The notes: generated from the letters alone by a model not told the origin. Counted from the stretch's first letter, positions 25,293 through 35,163 are shown. The stretch is 64,000 nt of DNA from an uncultured Cohaesibacter sp. (GCF_963664735.1 NZ_OY761553.1:310001-374000); one strand, 5' to 3'. Numbers and translations are program-made.

Positions 25293-26057
25293 TCATATTT
25301 CTGCTCGTACCATGGCTTTTCCCCGCATGAAAAAGAATGGAGTTGGGCTTTCGGGGCGCAATTCAGGGTCCGATTGCAGACGCCTGTCGAGTTCATGAAG
25401 AATCTCTTTGGTGATGCGCGGCAAATCCAGCCGATGGGCATCGTCAATGGAGAGCCAATGCAGATCTACCAACTCACCGGATGGGCCAGTCCCTTCCGAC
25501 AGACGATCGGCTATGCGCCTGGCATCAATGGCAAAGAAACGAGTGTCAAATCGTCGTGTTCGCCCTGGCGGCGTGATGGCTCTGCCGATGAGGCGCAGAG
25601 AGGCAAGGGAGGGTAGCAAGCTCCTTTGTTTGAAAGCTTGCCAGTCTTCACCCTTGAGTTTCGCGGATGTGCCTTGGTCGGCAATGAACAGGCCTGCCTC
25701 TTCGTAGGTTTCGCGAATGGCGCATACCGCCAGACCGCGCATGCGCTTGTCGCTGGAGCCATTCTTGGCGTAGCTGCGCAGCTTTTCCATAACACCGGGG
25801 TGCAAATCACTGGCGAACGGTACATGCCTGTCTGCGGCGTCCAGACGCCCTCCGGGGAAGACGAATTTGCCGGGCATGAAACGATGGCGCATGTGGCGAC
25901 GGCCCATCAGCAATTTGGGTTTGGCGTGACTATGATCGAGGATGATGAGTGTTGCCGCATCCTTGGGGCGCACCTTGGGCAGAGTTGCGTCATAAGAACT
26001 CTCGGCATTTGCCGTGAGTTCCTGATGAATCTTGATGTTGTCCGGATGCCTCATCAT
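25293..26057 (-). CDS. Nudix hydrolase with split Nudix box
   Basis: About 254 residues; ATG at 26057, while a TTG at 26063 is better spaced from AGAAGG and is an alternative start. The core shows RPKDAATLIILDHS, then MPGKFVFPGGRLDAADRHVP and AIRETYEEAGLF. The catalytic REXYEEAG half of the Nudix box is intact. The preceding G-x5-E half is separated by an insertion of about 35 residues (the segment after PGGRLD). This is common in the larger CoA- or diphosphate-linked Nudix proteins of alphaproteobacteria. It probably cleaves a nucleoside diphosphate derivative; the substrate is unknown. It begins about 30 bases after the rnr stop, so it is likely co-transcribed. Confidence 0.85.
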   Translation of the reverse strand: MMRHPDNIKIHQELTANAESSYDATLPKVRPKDAATLIILDHSHAKPKLLMGRRHMRHRFMPGKFVFPGGRLDAADRHVPFASDLHPGVMEKLRSYAKNGSSDKRMRGLAVCAIRETYEEAGLFIADQGTSAKLKGEDWQAFKQRSLLPSLASLRLIGRAITPPGRTRRFDTRFFAIDARRIADRLSEGTGPSGELVDLHWLSIDDAHRLDLPRITKEILHELDRRLQSDPELRPESPTPFFFMRGKAMVRAEI

Positions 26058-26088
26058 GGTCAAATATATGGCCTTCTGGTGCCGGCAA

Positions 26089-28422
26089 TCAGCGCTTACG
26101 CCCTTTTTTGCCTCTCGGTTTTACGGTTCTGGGTCGCGTGGAGCCCGGCTTTTTGCGACCACGCGAGGCAAAGGAGCCTTTTCCGCGTCCTTTATGCAGC
26201 AAATGTCCCGGAGCCTTGCCCTTGGGGTGCTTGCGGCCTTCTGTGAGCATTTCAAAGCGCAGAGCGCCCGCCAGAGGAGCCGCTTCGACCAGCTTGACGT
26301 CTACTACGTCGCCAAGACGGAATGTCTCTCCAGTCGCCTCTCCAATCAGCTGATGGTTGGCCTCGTCGAAGTGGTAGTAATCATACCCCAGTGTGGAAGC
26401 GGGAATAAAACCGTCGGCTCCCGTGTCCGAAAGCTGCACAAACAATCCCACGCGCGTTACGCCGGAAATCTTGCCGGTGAAGCGCGCGCCAACCTTGTCG
26501 GACAGGAAGGCGGCAATGAGCCGGTCCTTGGTGTCTCGTTCTGCAGCCATGGCGCGGCGCTCGGTGGTCGAGATATGGGCCGCAATGTCAGCGAGTTTGC
26601 CGTCAAAGCCTGCGGGTAAGCCATCATCGCCCAGTTTTAGCGCTGCGATCAGGGCGCGATGGACCACAAGGTCGGCATAGCGGCGGATCGGTGAGGTGAA
26701 ATGAGCATATTTGAGTAGATTGAGGCCGAAGTGACCGATATTCTCAGGGTTATATTCCGCCTGCGCCTGGGAGCGCAAGATTACCTGACTGACCAGAGGA
26801 GCGTGTTCGGTTTCGGCTGTGCGGCGCAGAATGGCGTTGAACATGGATGGGCGCAGATTTCCGCCTTTGGGGAAACTGAGATCCATGGATTGCAGAAATT
26901 CTCTGAGGCCTTCCAGCTTTTCAGGGGAGGGGTTGTCGTGAATACGATAGATCAAGCCCTGTTTGTGCTTTTCGAGCGTTTCTGCTGCGGCCACGTTGGC
27001 CTGAATCATGAATTCTTCGACGAGCTTGTGTGCGTCAAGACGTGGCGGGATGAAAACGCGATCTATCGTGCCATCGGGTTTGAGCATCAGCTTTCGCTCG
27101 GGAATATCCAGCTCCAGCGGCTCTCGCGCATCGCGCCCTGCCTTAAGCACCTCATAACCGGCCCAGAGTGGCTTCAGGACGGTTTCAAGGATCGGGCCGG
27201 TGTCTTCGTCCGGGTTTCCATCAATCGCGCCCTGCGCCTGATTGTAGGAGATACCTGCAGCGACCCGGATCATAACCCGGTGGAAGCTGTGGCGAATTTT
27301 CTTGCCCGTTTTGTTGAAGACCATCCGCACGGCCATCGAGGGACGATCTTCGCCTTCTTTCAACGAACAGAGGTCATTTGAGATCCGCTCGGGCAGCATG
27401 GGCACAACGCGGTCTGGGAAATAGACCGAGTTGCCGCGCTTGAGGGCCTCACGATCGATATTGCCGCCCATCATGATATGGTGGGCAACGTCCGCGATGG
27501 CGACATAGGCAATAACGCCTCCTTCATTGGCCGGGTCTTCGTCCGGTTCGGCAAAAATGGCGTCGTCATGGTCTTTGGCGTCCGCCGGATCAATGGTGAT
27601 AAGCGGAATGGCTCGCCAGTCTTCTCGGCCTTTCATGTCGGGATGCGTGGCGCGCTCCGCTTCCAGTAGAACGGCTTCCGGGAAGATGTAAGGAATGCCA
27701 AGCGCATGAATGGCGATCATGCTGACAGCCTGTTCTGAAGCCATGGAGCCGATTACTTCGCGCACATGGGCGCGTGGCGTTTTAGACCGTCCTGAACGGG
27801 TGATCGACACGGCAACCAGATCCCCGTCAACGGCATCGCCCTTGGACGCGTCGTCAATGGAGAGTTCCTGTGTCTTCTTGTCGATGGGAACAAGGCGCCC
27901 GCCACCGTTGATCGGATCGCGCCGATAGATGCCGAGGATCGAATCCTCGCGTTTCGGCAAAATCTTTATGACACGGACGGCCTGTCGAACGCCGGGCAGA
28001 TCATACTGGTCGAGATCCTTATCGATCAGTTTGGCCAGAACACGGTCGCCGATGCCGGGTACGGCCTTGGACTTTTTGTCCGGTTCGATCAGCACACGGG
28101 GTGGGGCCCCATTTTCCTCAGCTTCCCACTTGACGGGAAGGCCGATGAGATCGCCATCACCATCGCGCTCAACAATGCGGTAGACACCCACGGCAGGAAG
28201 CTCGCCAGTCTTGACAAGACGTTTGCGATTTTTCTCGATATGGCCGTCTTCAGTCAATTCTTTCAGAATGCGCTTGAGGCCAATGCGTGCTGCACCGGAT
28301 ATGCCAAAGGCGCGTGCGATTTCGCGCTTGCCGGCTTGGCCGGGATTCTCTGCGATGAATGCGAGGATTTCTTCTTTTGAGGGAAGGCCGTCCTCCATTG
28401 TGGGTCTGCGTTTGCGTATCAC
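26089..28422 (-). CDS. rnr: Ribonuclease R (RNB-family 3'-5' exoribonuclease)
   Basis: 777 residues. Order: N-terminal winged helix (SKEEILAFIAENPGQAGKRE), cold-shock domains, RNB catalytic domain with the metal-binding aspartates in ITIDPADAKDHDDAIFAE (about residues 275-292), an S1 domain near residue 640, and a basic tail ending RPRTVKPRGKKGRKR. It degrades structured RNA 3' to 5' processively. The start is GTG at 28422 with AAGGA eight bases before. An internal ATG lies eight codons later. It sits between topA and the Nudix gene on the same strand, a standard order in this bacterial group. Confidence 0.95.
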   Translation of the reverse strand: MIRKRRPTMEDGLPSKEEILAFIAENPGQAGKREIARAFGISGAARIGLKRILKELTEDGHIEKNRKRLVKTGELPAVGVYRIVERDGDGDLIGLPVKWEAEENGAPPRVLIEPDKKSKAVPGIGDRVLAKLIDKDLDQYDLPGVRQAVRVIKILPKREDSILGIYRRDPINGGGRLVPIDKKTQELSIDDASKGDAVDGDLVAVSITRSGRSKTPRAHVREVIGSMASEQAVSMIAIHALGIPYIFPEAVLLEAERATHPDMKGREDWRAIPLITIDPADAKDHDDAIFAEPDEDPANEGGVIAYVAIADVAHHIMMGGNIDREALKRGNSVYFPDRVVPMLPERISNDLCSLKEGEDRPSMAVRMVFNKTGKKIRHSFHRVMIRVAAGISYNQAQGAIDGNPDEDTGPILETVLKPLWAGYEVLKAGRDAREPLELDIPERKLMLKPDGTIDRVFIPPRLDAHKLVEEFMIQANVAAAETLEKHKQGLIYRIHDNPSPEKLEGLREFLQSMDLSFPKGGNLRPSMFNAILRRTAETEHAPLVSQVILRSQAQAEYNPENIGHFGLNLLKYAHFTSPIRRYADLVVHRALIAALKLGDDGLPAGFDGKLADIAAHISTTERRAMAAERDTKDRLIAAFLSDKVGARFTGKISGVTRVGLFVQLSDTGADGFIPASTLGYDYYHFDEANHQLIGEATGETFRLGDVVDVKLVEAAPLAGALRFEMLTEGRKHPKGKAPGHLLHKGRGKGSFASRGRKKPGSTRPRTVKPRGKKGRKR

Positions 28423-28530
28423 CTAGACGGTCCTTCTCAACATGAGCGTTAGCATGACCAATCAAGCTCCTTGCGCAAACTGTGCGTCGGGGGTGCCTTG
28501 GGGTCAATATGGCAGATTGATGCCAATGGG

Positions 28531-31209
28531 TCAGCTATCCTCATTTTCTCCGGCAGACTCTGCCGTGTCTTCGGAGGCTGCCTTCTTTTTGGTGGTCGAC
28601 TTTTTGGCCGTCGTTTTCTTGGTGGCAGCCTTTTTTGTCGTAGTTTTCTTGGTTGCGGCCTTTTTAGCCGTTGTCTTCTTTGCGGCGGTTTTCTTGGCTG
28701 GTGTCTTTTCTGCTTTGGCTGCAATCAGCTCAAGCGCCTGCTCAAGGGTTACGTCTTCCGGCTTCATGTCCTTTGGCAGGGTCGCGTTGATCTTGCCATG
28801 GTTGACATAAGGTCCATAGCGACCAGCCTTGACGGTGATGGCGCCGCCATCAGGGTGTTCTCCCAGTTCCTTGAGGGACTGGGCGGTACGGCGGCGACCG
28901 CCGTTGGCACGCTTTTCAGCCAGCAGGCTGACTGCGTGGTTGAGGCCGACAGAGAAGATATCTTCCACGCTCGGCAGGTTGGCGTATGTGCCATCATGCA
29001 GAACAAAGGGACCATAGCGACCAAGGCCAGCGGTGATCATCTTGCCGTCTTCGGGATGTTCACCCACTTCGCGCGGCAAGGAAAGCAGCTTGAGGGCTTT
29101 TTCCAGATCAATGGTTTCGATGTCCCATCCTTTCGGAATGGAAGAGCGCGGCGGTTTTGTTTCGTCACCCAACTGCACATAGGGGCCAAAGCGTCCTGAC
29201 CGAAGCGTTACGTCCTGTCCCGTTTCTGGGTCGGAGCCAAGCATTTTTGTGCCATTTTCGCCCACTTGCTGGGCGTCACCCTCGCCATCGGCAGAAAGCT
29301 GGCGGGTATATCCACATTCAGGATAATTCGAGCAGCCGACAAAAGCGCCGTAACGGCTTGTCTTCAGGCTGAGCCGACCGTCTTCGCAGGATGGGCAGGC
29401 GCGAGGGTCTTTGCCATCTTCGCGAGGCGGGAAGGCATAGGAAGCCAAAACTTCGTTGAGGGTATCGAGTACCTGGCTGACGCGCAGTTCTTTTGTGCCG
29501 TCTACATGGGACGAGAATTCTTTCCAGAAGTCGCGCAGCACGTCTTTCCACTCAAGCTCGCCGTTTGAAATAAGGTCAAGCTTTTCTTCAAGATCGGCCG
29601 TGAAATCATATTGTACATAGCGCTCGAAGAAGTTGGAGAGGAAGCCCGTTACCAGACGGCCCTTGGATTCAGGAATGAGGCGTTTCTTGTCAAGAACGAC
29701 ATAGCCACGATCGCGCAGCACCGAGAGTGTTGCGGTATAGGTTGAAGGGCGTCCAATGCCGAGTTCTTCCATGCGCTTGATGAGGGTCGCCTCGGTGTAG
29801 CGCGGTGGCGGCTCGGTATGATGCTGGTTGGCGGTGACGGCCTTTTGCTTTATGGCTTCGCCTTCGCTCATCGGTGGCAGGCGGCTTCCGTCGTCATCGT
29901 CATCGTCGTCTTTTGACTCTGTGTAGAGCGTCAAAAAGCCATCAAAGCGGACAACCTGACCTGTGGCGCGCAGCTCGGCGGTGCGCGAGCCGTTGGAGGC
30001 AATGATGTCTACCGTGGTGCGCTCGAGCTGAGCGGATTCCATCTGGCTGGCCAAGGTGCGGCGCCAAATAAGGGTGTAGAGCTTGAGCTGTTCTTCATCG
30101 AGATATTTCGCCATTTCTTTGGGATGGCGGGTAATGTCGGTCGGGCGGATTGCTTCGTGAGCTTCCTGAGCATTCTTCGCCTTGACAGTATAGTGACGCG
30201 GTTTTTCCGGCAGATACTGTTTGCCATATTCACGTTCGATCATGCCGCGGATCGGAGGCACTGCCTCTGGGGCAATTTCAACACCGTCAGTACGCATATA
30301 GGTAATGAGGCCGGTAGTCTCTCCGCCGAGGGATACTCCTTCATAAAGGCGCTGAGCGATCTGCATGGTGCGGGCTGCGGCAAAGCCGAGTTTGCGCGAT
30401 GCTTCCTGTTGCAGGGTGGACGTCGTAAAGGGAGCAAACGGATTTCTGCGCACCGGTTTTGCTTCAACCGAACGAACCTTCAGATTGGCCTGCTCAATAA
30501 GCTTTTTAATGTCAGCGGCTTCTGCTTCATTCTTGATGTCAAGGCGGGCTTTCTTGTCGCCATCAACCGCAGTGATGCGCGCCTGAAAGTCAGCGCCGGC
30601 GGCGGTCTGCAAGTCTGCCAGCACAGACCAGTATTCCTGAGGGATAAAAGCCTCGATTTCCTCTTCGCGCTGACAAACAAGACGCAGCGCAACGGATTGC
30701 ACTCGCCCGGCAGAGCGGGCACCGGGCAGTTTGCGCCAGAGAACCGGAGAAAGAGTAAAGCCAACGAGATAATCAAGGGCACGACGGGCCAGATAGGCAT
30801 CGACCAGCGGTGTATCTATTTCACGCGGATGATCCATCGCATAAAGGATGGACTCTTTGGTAATCGCGTTGAATACAACCCGCTGCACAGGTTTGTCCTT
30901 CAATACTCCACGCCGTTTTTTCAACACCTCAAGCACATGCCATGAAATGGCTTCACCCTCTCTATCAGGGTCAGTTGCGAGGATGAGGCGGTCGGAGTTT
31001 TTAACGGCTTCGGCGATTTCCGAGAGGCGTTTCTTCGACTTGGCATCCGCTTCCCAAGTCATCGAGAAGTCTTCGTCCGGCAGTACGGAGCCATCTTTTG
31101 AGGGAAGATCACGAACGTGTCCGTAGGAGGCCAAGACCTTGTAGTTCTTGCCTAAATACTTATTGATTGTTTTGGCTTTGGCTGGCGATTCTACGATTAC
31201 GACGTCCAT
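28531..31209 (-). CDS. topA: DNA topoisomerase I
   Basis: 892 residues. TOPRIM domain at the start (VIVESPAKAKTINKYLG, DPDREGEAISWH). The active-site tyrosine is Y304 in LITYMRTDG. C-terminal zinc-finger and topo-C repeats (CPSCEDGRLSLKTSRYGAFVGCSNYPEC) follow. A last segment of about 55 residues consists almost only of K, A and T repeats (AAKKTTAKKAATKKTTTKK), a histone-H1-like tail known from several alphaproteobacterial TopA proteins. It relaxes negative supercoils by single-strand passage. The ATG start fits MDVVIVESPAKAK. Confidence 0.96.
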   Translation of the reverse strand: MDVVIVESPAKAKTINKYLGKNYKVLASYGHVRDLPSKDGSVLPDEDFSMTWEADAKSKKRLSEIAEAVKNSDRLILATDPDREGEAISWHVLEVLKKRRGVLKDKPVQRVVFNAITKESILYAMDHPREIDTPLVDAYLARRALDYLVGFTLSPVLWRKLPGARSAGRVQSVALRLVCQREEEIEAFIPQEYWSVLADLQTAAGADFQARITAVDGDKKARLDIKNEAEAADIKKLIEQANLKVRSVEAKPVRRNPFAPFTTSTLQQEASRKLGFAAARTMQIAQRLYEGVSLGGETTGLITYMRTDGVEIAPEAVPPIRGMIEREYGKQYLPEKPRHYTVKAKNAQEAHEAIRPTDITRHPKEMAKYLDEEQLKLYTLIWRRTLASQMESAQLERTTVDIIASNGSRTAELRATGQVVRFDGFLTLYTESKDDDDDDDGSRLPPMSEGEAIKQKAVTANQHHTEPPPRYTEATLIKRMEELGIGRPSTYTATLSVLRDRGYVVLDKKRLIPESKGRLVTGFLSNFFERYVQYDFTADLEEKLDLISNGELEWKDVLRDFWKEFSSHVDGTKELRVSQVLDTLNEVLASYAFPPREDGKDPRACPSCEDGRLSLKTSRYGAFVGCSNYPECGYTRQLSADGEGDAQQVGENGTKMLGSDPETGQDVTLRSGRFGPYVQLGDETKPPRSSIPKGWDIETIDLEKALKLLSLPREVGEHPEDGKMITAGLGRYGPFVLHDGTYANLPSVEDIFSVGLNHAVSLLAEKRANGGRRRTAQSLKELGEHPDGGAITVKAGRYGPYVNHGKINATLPKDMKPEDVTLEQALELIAAKAEKTPAKKTAAKKTTAKKAATKKTTTKKAATKKTTAKKSTTKKKAASEDTAESAGENEDS

Positions 31210-31402
31210 TTGAATTCCGTATGTCCATTAGCACTGCGCTCATTGTGAATTAGGTCCAATTGAGTGCGATTGCTAGCATTTGGTCCGATTCTTATCATGT
31301 CAATGCTAGTCAAATGACTGCTTCGATCCCTTCCGTCAAGGGTGGTTATGGTGAATTGCGGATATAATTTCTATTTCGCACATGCTGGTAAATTGTGAAA
31401 AT

Positions 31403-31429
31403 ACAACCGATAATATATATTATGGTTGT
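31403..31429. promoter_or_regulatory. Near-perfect palindrome upstream of the small conserved ORF
   Basis: ACAACC-g-ATAATAT pairs with ATATTAT-GGTTGT, with one extra G in the left arm. A further GGTTGT copy lies at 31447-31452. The spacing of about 23 bases between the GGTTGT copies suggests a two-turn operator. It lies between topA and the small gene at 31519, both of which start outward from this region. The cognate regulator is unknown. Confidence 0.4.
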
Positions 31430-31518
31430 GTACAATCTTAAATTTTGGTTGTATGATTTCTAATTGCAGCATGATGTTTGCTGCTTTTTTTATGCTTATC
31501 ATCAATGCGGAGAGCCAC

Positions 31519-31704
31519 GTGAAAGAAGAAGCTCAGATTCTGGAAATGGGGTCACCCACCAAGACCGCCGAATATATTTATGCGCATTTGCAGGACCTTA
31601 CCCGCTTGGCCCGGCAGAGCGAAATGGAAATGCTGGTTTATCTTTTAGAGATGGCGCAAATCGAGGCGCTGGAAATATCAAAACAGATTAGACCTGTGCG
31701 GTAA
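31519..31704 (+). CDS. Small conserved helical protein
   Basis: 61 residues from a GTG at 31519, with GGAG six bases before; an ATG further upstream has no site. Sequence: MKEEAQILEMGSPTKTAEYI then YAHLQDLTRLARQSEMEMLV and an ILE-rich helix to the end. Similar short proteins of this design (a helical pair ending in YLLxMAxxEA) are common in Hyphomicrobiales, with no assigned function. It is the only plus-strand gene in this stretch, divergent from topA and convergent with dprA. Confidence 0.65.
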   Translation: MKEEAQILEMGSPTKTAEYIYAHLQDLTRLARQSEMEMLVYLLEMAQIEALEISKQIRPVR

Positions 31705-31819
31705 GTTTGCCGTGCCGTTTCAAATTGTTTTGATAAGGGTTTTCTTTACCAGATTGCCCGATTTCGATCATCAGGGTTTGAGTGACAGTTTTTGAAGTGC
31801 CCAAATCTTGATTGGTAGT

Positions 31820-33007
31820 CTAGCTTTTCAGGGATACAGCCTGATTACCGTGTCGTTCCAGACGCCCTGCCAGATCCAATTCAAGCAATATGAGCTGTAT
31901 CTGGCCCAGTTCGAGAGATGATTGTCTTATGAGATCATCGATAGCAATGGGTGTTTGACTGAGGCTTTGGATGAAGCGATTGCGGCTGTTCTCTTCCGGT
32001 TCTGTTGATGCCTCTTGCGTTGGTGCGTCAAGAGGATGCTCTCTTAGGGGCAATGGCAATTCCGGCGCAATATAATTGTGTTGAGCTGACAGCACATCCA
32101 GTATGTCTTGCGCATCAGAAGTCAGGCATGCGCCCTGTTTTATCAGGTGGTTGGTGCCGCTTGCGCGCGGGTCCAGGGGGGAACCCGGAATTGCAAAAAC
32201 CTCCCGGCCTTGTTCCAGCGCATATCTTGCCGTGATCAGAGAGCCTGAGCGCTTGGCGGCTTCAACCACCAATGTGCCTTGTGCTATGCCGGATATGATA
32301 CGGTTTCGACGCGGAAAATCCTGAGCGCGCGCGGGCGCGTTCCACGGCATTTCAGAGATCAGCATGCCTTGCCGGGCGATGCTTTTGGCCAGATCGACAT
32401 TTTGCCGGGGATAAAGCTGGTTAAGTCCTCCGGCTACAACGGCAATGGTGCCGAGCGATAAAGACGCCTTGTGCGCATGCGTATCGACGCCACGAGCCAG
32501 CCCGGAAACCACGACAATGCCGTTTTGTCCCAAATCTCTGGCAATCATTTCTGTCAGCTTGGCCCCGCTTGCCGAGCAATTCCTGGAACCCACAATCGCT
32601 ATTGCTGTTTTGGTCGCCAGATCCGGATTTCCCATTACTGTCAACAGCGGCGGCGGGGCAGGGATATGGTTGAGCGCTTGCGGATAGTCGCTTTCTCCGG
32701 TCGCAACCAGACGGGCTCCAGCATGATAAAGGGCCGCCCACTCGTCCTCGACTTCCGTTTGAGATGCCATGTGAAAGGCTCGTTTGGCCCCACCTTTTCT
32801 GGAAAGATCAGGCAAAGTGTCGAGGGCCTTCTCTGCACTGCCGAAATGGTTGATCAGATCGCGAAAGGTGGCAGGGCCAACATTTTCGCATCGGATGAGC
32901 CTCATCCAATTGAAGCGCTGCTTGTCTGTCAGGCGAACAGCACTTTGGCTTGCATAACCGTCGGCCCCTTGTGCTGAAAGAGAAATTGGATCAGAGCCTG
33001 CCATCAT
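31820..33007 (-). CDS. dprA: DNA-processing protein DprA
   Basis: 395 residues. N-terminal SAM-like region (NVGPATFRDLINHFG), Rossmann-like domain with GSRN (residues 140-143), SGLARGVDTHAH and FPRRNRIISG (231-240), a linker, and a C-terminal winged-helix domain (QTPIAIDDLIRQSSLELGQI). DprA binds incoming single-stranded DNA and loads RecA during transformation, and it is widely conserved also in non-competent bacteria. It follows plsY by 37 bases on the same strand, in the usual alphaproteobacterial order. Confidence 0.94.
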   Translation of the reverse strand: MMAGSDPISLSAQGADGYASQSAVRLTDKQRFNWMRLIRCENVGPATFRDLINHFGSAEKALDTLPDLSRKGGAKRAFHMASQTEVEDEWAALYHAGARLVATGESDYPQALNHIPAPPPLLTVMGNPDLATKTAIAIVGSRNCSASGAKLTEMIARDLGQNGIVVVSGLARGVDTHAHKASLSLGTIAVVAGGLNQLYPRQNVDLAKSIARQGMLISEMPWNAPARAQDFPRRNRIISGIAQGTLVVEAAKRSGSLITARYALEQGREVFAIPGSPLDPRASGTNHLIKQGACLTSDAQDILDVLSAQHNYIAPELPLPLREHPLDAPTQEASTEPEENSRNRFIQSLSQTPIAIDDLIRQSSLELGQIQLILLELDLAGRLERHGNQAVSLKS

Positions 33008-33044
33008 TTTCGCCTAGCGTTTGATCGAGATGGCACATTCATGC

Positions 33045-33737
33045 TCATTTGTTCTGACCTTCGGTACTTTCGCTCTTTTCCTTCGCATCAGAAGGAACTT
33101 CTTTCTTGCCGCCGATTTTTCCTTCAGTGCCATCCAGGAGGCGCTTGATATTCTCCTTGTGACGGATCCAGAGCAGAATGGTCAGCAAAGCGAACAGCTC
33201 TGCCAGCTGTAACTGGCCAAACCCGAAGAGGACAAATGGCATTAGCGCACTGCCAATGAGGGCTGAAAGTGACGAGTAGCGACTAAAATAGGCTGAGGTA
33301 AGCCAGATGAAGGCGAAGGCCAGAAAAGCTGGAGGATAGAGTCCCAACAGAACCCCGAGATATGTGGCAACGCCCTTGCCGCCATGAAATTTGAGCCAGA
33401 AGGGAAAGAGGTGTCCGAGAAAAGCGCCCAAACCAGCCAGACAGGCAATGAGCTGGACTTGTGTGGGGACAAAGACAAGGGCGGCTTCCCGCGCAATGAC
33501 AACCGCAAGCGTACCCTTGAGCAGATCTCCCAGAAGGGTCAGAGCTGCGAGTTTCTTGTTGCCAGTGCGCAAGACATTGGTTGCGCCGATGTTGCCCGAG
33601 CCGATTTTGCGCACATCGCCCAAGCCAGCCATTTTGGTCAGTAACAATCCAAAGGGCGTTGAGCCCAGCACATATCCAAACAGGATCGCGATAAGGAATT
33701 GAGGCAGAGCATGGCTCAAACTACTGGGGTCGATCAT
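33045..33737 (-). CDS. plsY: Glycerol-3-phosphate acyltransferase PlsY
   Basis: 230-residue membrane enzyme. Motif 1 [14 protein letters not shown], motif [16 protein letters not shown] and motif [13 protein letters not shown] are the three conserved cytoplasmic loops of PlsY. It transfers the acyl group from acyl-phosphate to glycerol-3-phosphate, the first step of phospholipid synthesis. The last 30 residues form a charged cytoplasmic tail ([20 protein letters not shown]) longer than in E. coli YgiH. ATG start at 33737. It is encoded between the dihydroorotase homologue and dprA. Confidence 0.94.
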   Translation of the reverse strand: MIDPSSLSHALPQFLIAILFGYVLGSTPFGLLLTKMAGLGDVRKIGSGNIGATNVLRTGNKKLAALTLLGDLLKGTLAVVIAREAALVFVPTQVQLIACLAGLGAFLGHLFPFWLKFHGGKGVATYLGVLLGLYPPAFLAFAFIWLTSAYFSRYSSLSALIGSALMPFVLFGFGQLQLAELFALLTILLWIRHKENIKRLLDGTEGKIGGKKEVPSDAKEKSESTEGQNK

Positions 33738-33785
33738 GGGCGCTGATCCCTTGTTCTACTATCGAGGCTCTTGCCTTGATAGCGG

Positions 33786-33823
33786 GCTCGGGTGGCCATG
33801 GCAAACAGACCTGCCACCCGAGC
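33786..33823 (-). repeat. Inverted repeat between pyrC' and plsY
   Basis: GCTCGGGTGG pairs exactly with its complement across an 18-base loop. No T-run follows on either strand, so it is more likely an intercistronic mRNA hairpin than a terminator. Confidence 0.4.
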
Positions 33824-33842
33824 GATTCTTTCACAAGATTGT

Positions 33843-35156
33843 TCAGCTTGGATCGTAATGATGAACCAGCTGTCCTTCAACGTAAGTTTGCAGAACTTTG
33901 CCCGAAAGTTGTGCCTTGTGGAAGGCTGTGTTTTTGGAGCGAGACTGCAACATGTCTCTGTCCATGACCCATGGCAGGTTCGGATCGAAGATGATGATGT
34001 CGGCAGGGGAGCCCGGTTTGAGACTGCCGCAATCCTTGCCCAGCAATTGAGCGGGTGTTGTCGACAGGGCTTTGAAAGCCTGCATCATCGTCAGTTGACC
34101 GCTGTGCACCATGCGCATTGCTGCAGGCAGCATCGTTTCGAGGCCAACTGCACCGTCGGCGCATTCAGCAAACGGATGCCGTTTGGTGTCCACGTCTTGG
34201 GGATCGTGAGCGGAGACAATGACGTCGATGGTGCCGTCGGCAACACCTTCGATCATGGCCAGACGCTCAGCTTCGCTGCGCAATGGTGGGGACATTTTGT
34301 AGAAGGTGCGATAAAGACCGATATCATTCTCATTAAGAGTGAGGTGATTGATCGAGACCCCGCAGGTGACATTGTAGCCCTTTTCCTTGGCCCGTCGGAT
34401 GATGTCGAGGCTTTCGGCACAGGAAATCTGGCTGGCGTGATAGCGACAGCCGGTCAGCTGGGCAAGGCGGACGTCACGGGCCACCATAATGGTTTCTGCT
34501 TCTGCCGGAATGCCTGCCAAACCGAGGCGCGTGGAGGTTTCCCCAAGGTTCATGACACCATTGCCAACAAGATCGGGATCTTCCGGATGGTGCACGATGA
34601 GTGCATCAAAGTCGCGGGCATAGGTCATCACGCGGCGCATGATCTGGGCGTTCGTAATGGCTTTGCGGCCATTGGATAGTGCCACTGCTCCCGCTTCGAT
34701 CATCAGGCCGATCTCGGTCATTTCCTTGCCTTCAAGACCACGGGTCATGGCAGCATAAGGAAGTACATGCACGATAGCTGTGTCGCGGGCGCGGCGCTTG
34801 ATAAAGTCTACCAGAGCAATGTCGTCGATGACAGGGTCTGTATCGGGCATGCAGGCGATGGTCGTCACACCACCGGCTGCGGCGGCCTTACTGGCGCTTT
34901 TCAGGGTTTCCCGATGCTCTGCACCTGGCTCGCCCGTGGTAACATGCATGTCAACGAGACCGGGAGCAGCAATCTTGCCAGCGCCATCAACACGCAGAAT
35001 GTCGGATGGGAGCTGGCTTGCCACCTTGGCGCCAATGGCCTTGATCTTGCCGTCTTCAATGAGGATTGCTCCCGGCTCATCAAGACCCGTTGAGGGGTCC
35101 AGCAGCTTGACATTGGTGAGGGCAAAGGGTGCTTTTTGTTTTTCTGGCATTTTCAT
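33843..35156 (-). CDS. Dihydroorotase homologue lacking the HxH metal motif (PyrC'/PyrX-like)
   Basis: About 437 residues. The start is ATG at 35156 or 35150, both just after GAGAGGG at the end of pyrB. It has the amidohydrolase fold of class I dihydroorotase (APGLVDMHVTTGEPGAEHRE, GGVTTIACMPDTDPVIDD, MHSGQLTMMQAFKALSTTPA). The metal-binding HxH is replaced by H-V-T at residues 71-73, and the downstream DHAPH-type motif reads SAHDPQD. It therefore probably does not catalyse. Inactive homologues of this sort bind and stabilise aspartate carbamoyltransferase in Pseudomonas and others. The immediately upstream pyrB supports that role here. An active dihydroorotase should be encoded elsewhere. 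Confidence 0.85.
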   Translation of the reverse strand: MKMPEKQKAPFALTNVKLLDPSTGLDEPGAILIEDGKIKAIGAKVASQLPSDILRVDGAGKIAAPGLVDMHVTTGEPGAEHRETLKSASKAAAAGGVTTIACMPDTDPVIDDIALVDFIKRRARDTAIVHVLPYAAMTRGLEGKEMTEIGLMIEAGAVALSNGRKAITNAQIMRRVMTYARDFDALIVHHPEDPDLVGNGVMNLGETSTRLGLAGIPAEAETIMVARDVRLAQLTGCRYHASQISCAESLDIIRRAKEKGYNVTCGVSINHLTLNENDIGLYRTFYKMSPPLRSEAERLAMIEGVADGTIDVIVSAHDPQDVDTKRHPFAECADGAVGLETMLPAAMRMVHSGQLTMMQAFKALSTTPAQLLGKDCGSLKPGSPADIIIFDPNLPWVMDRDMLQSRSKNTAFHKAQLSGKVLQTYVEGQLVHHYDPS

Positions 35157-35163
35157 ATCCCTC

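Noticed and set aside
28540-28720. Repetitive K/A/T-coding DNA as a separate tandem repeat
   Set aside because: It is in frame with topA and is the known type of lysine-rich C-terminal tail.
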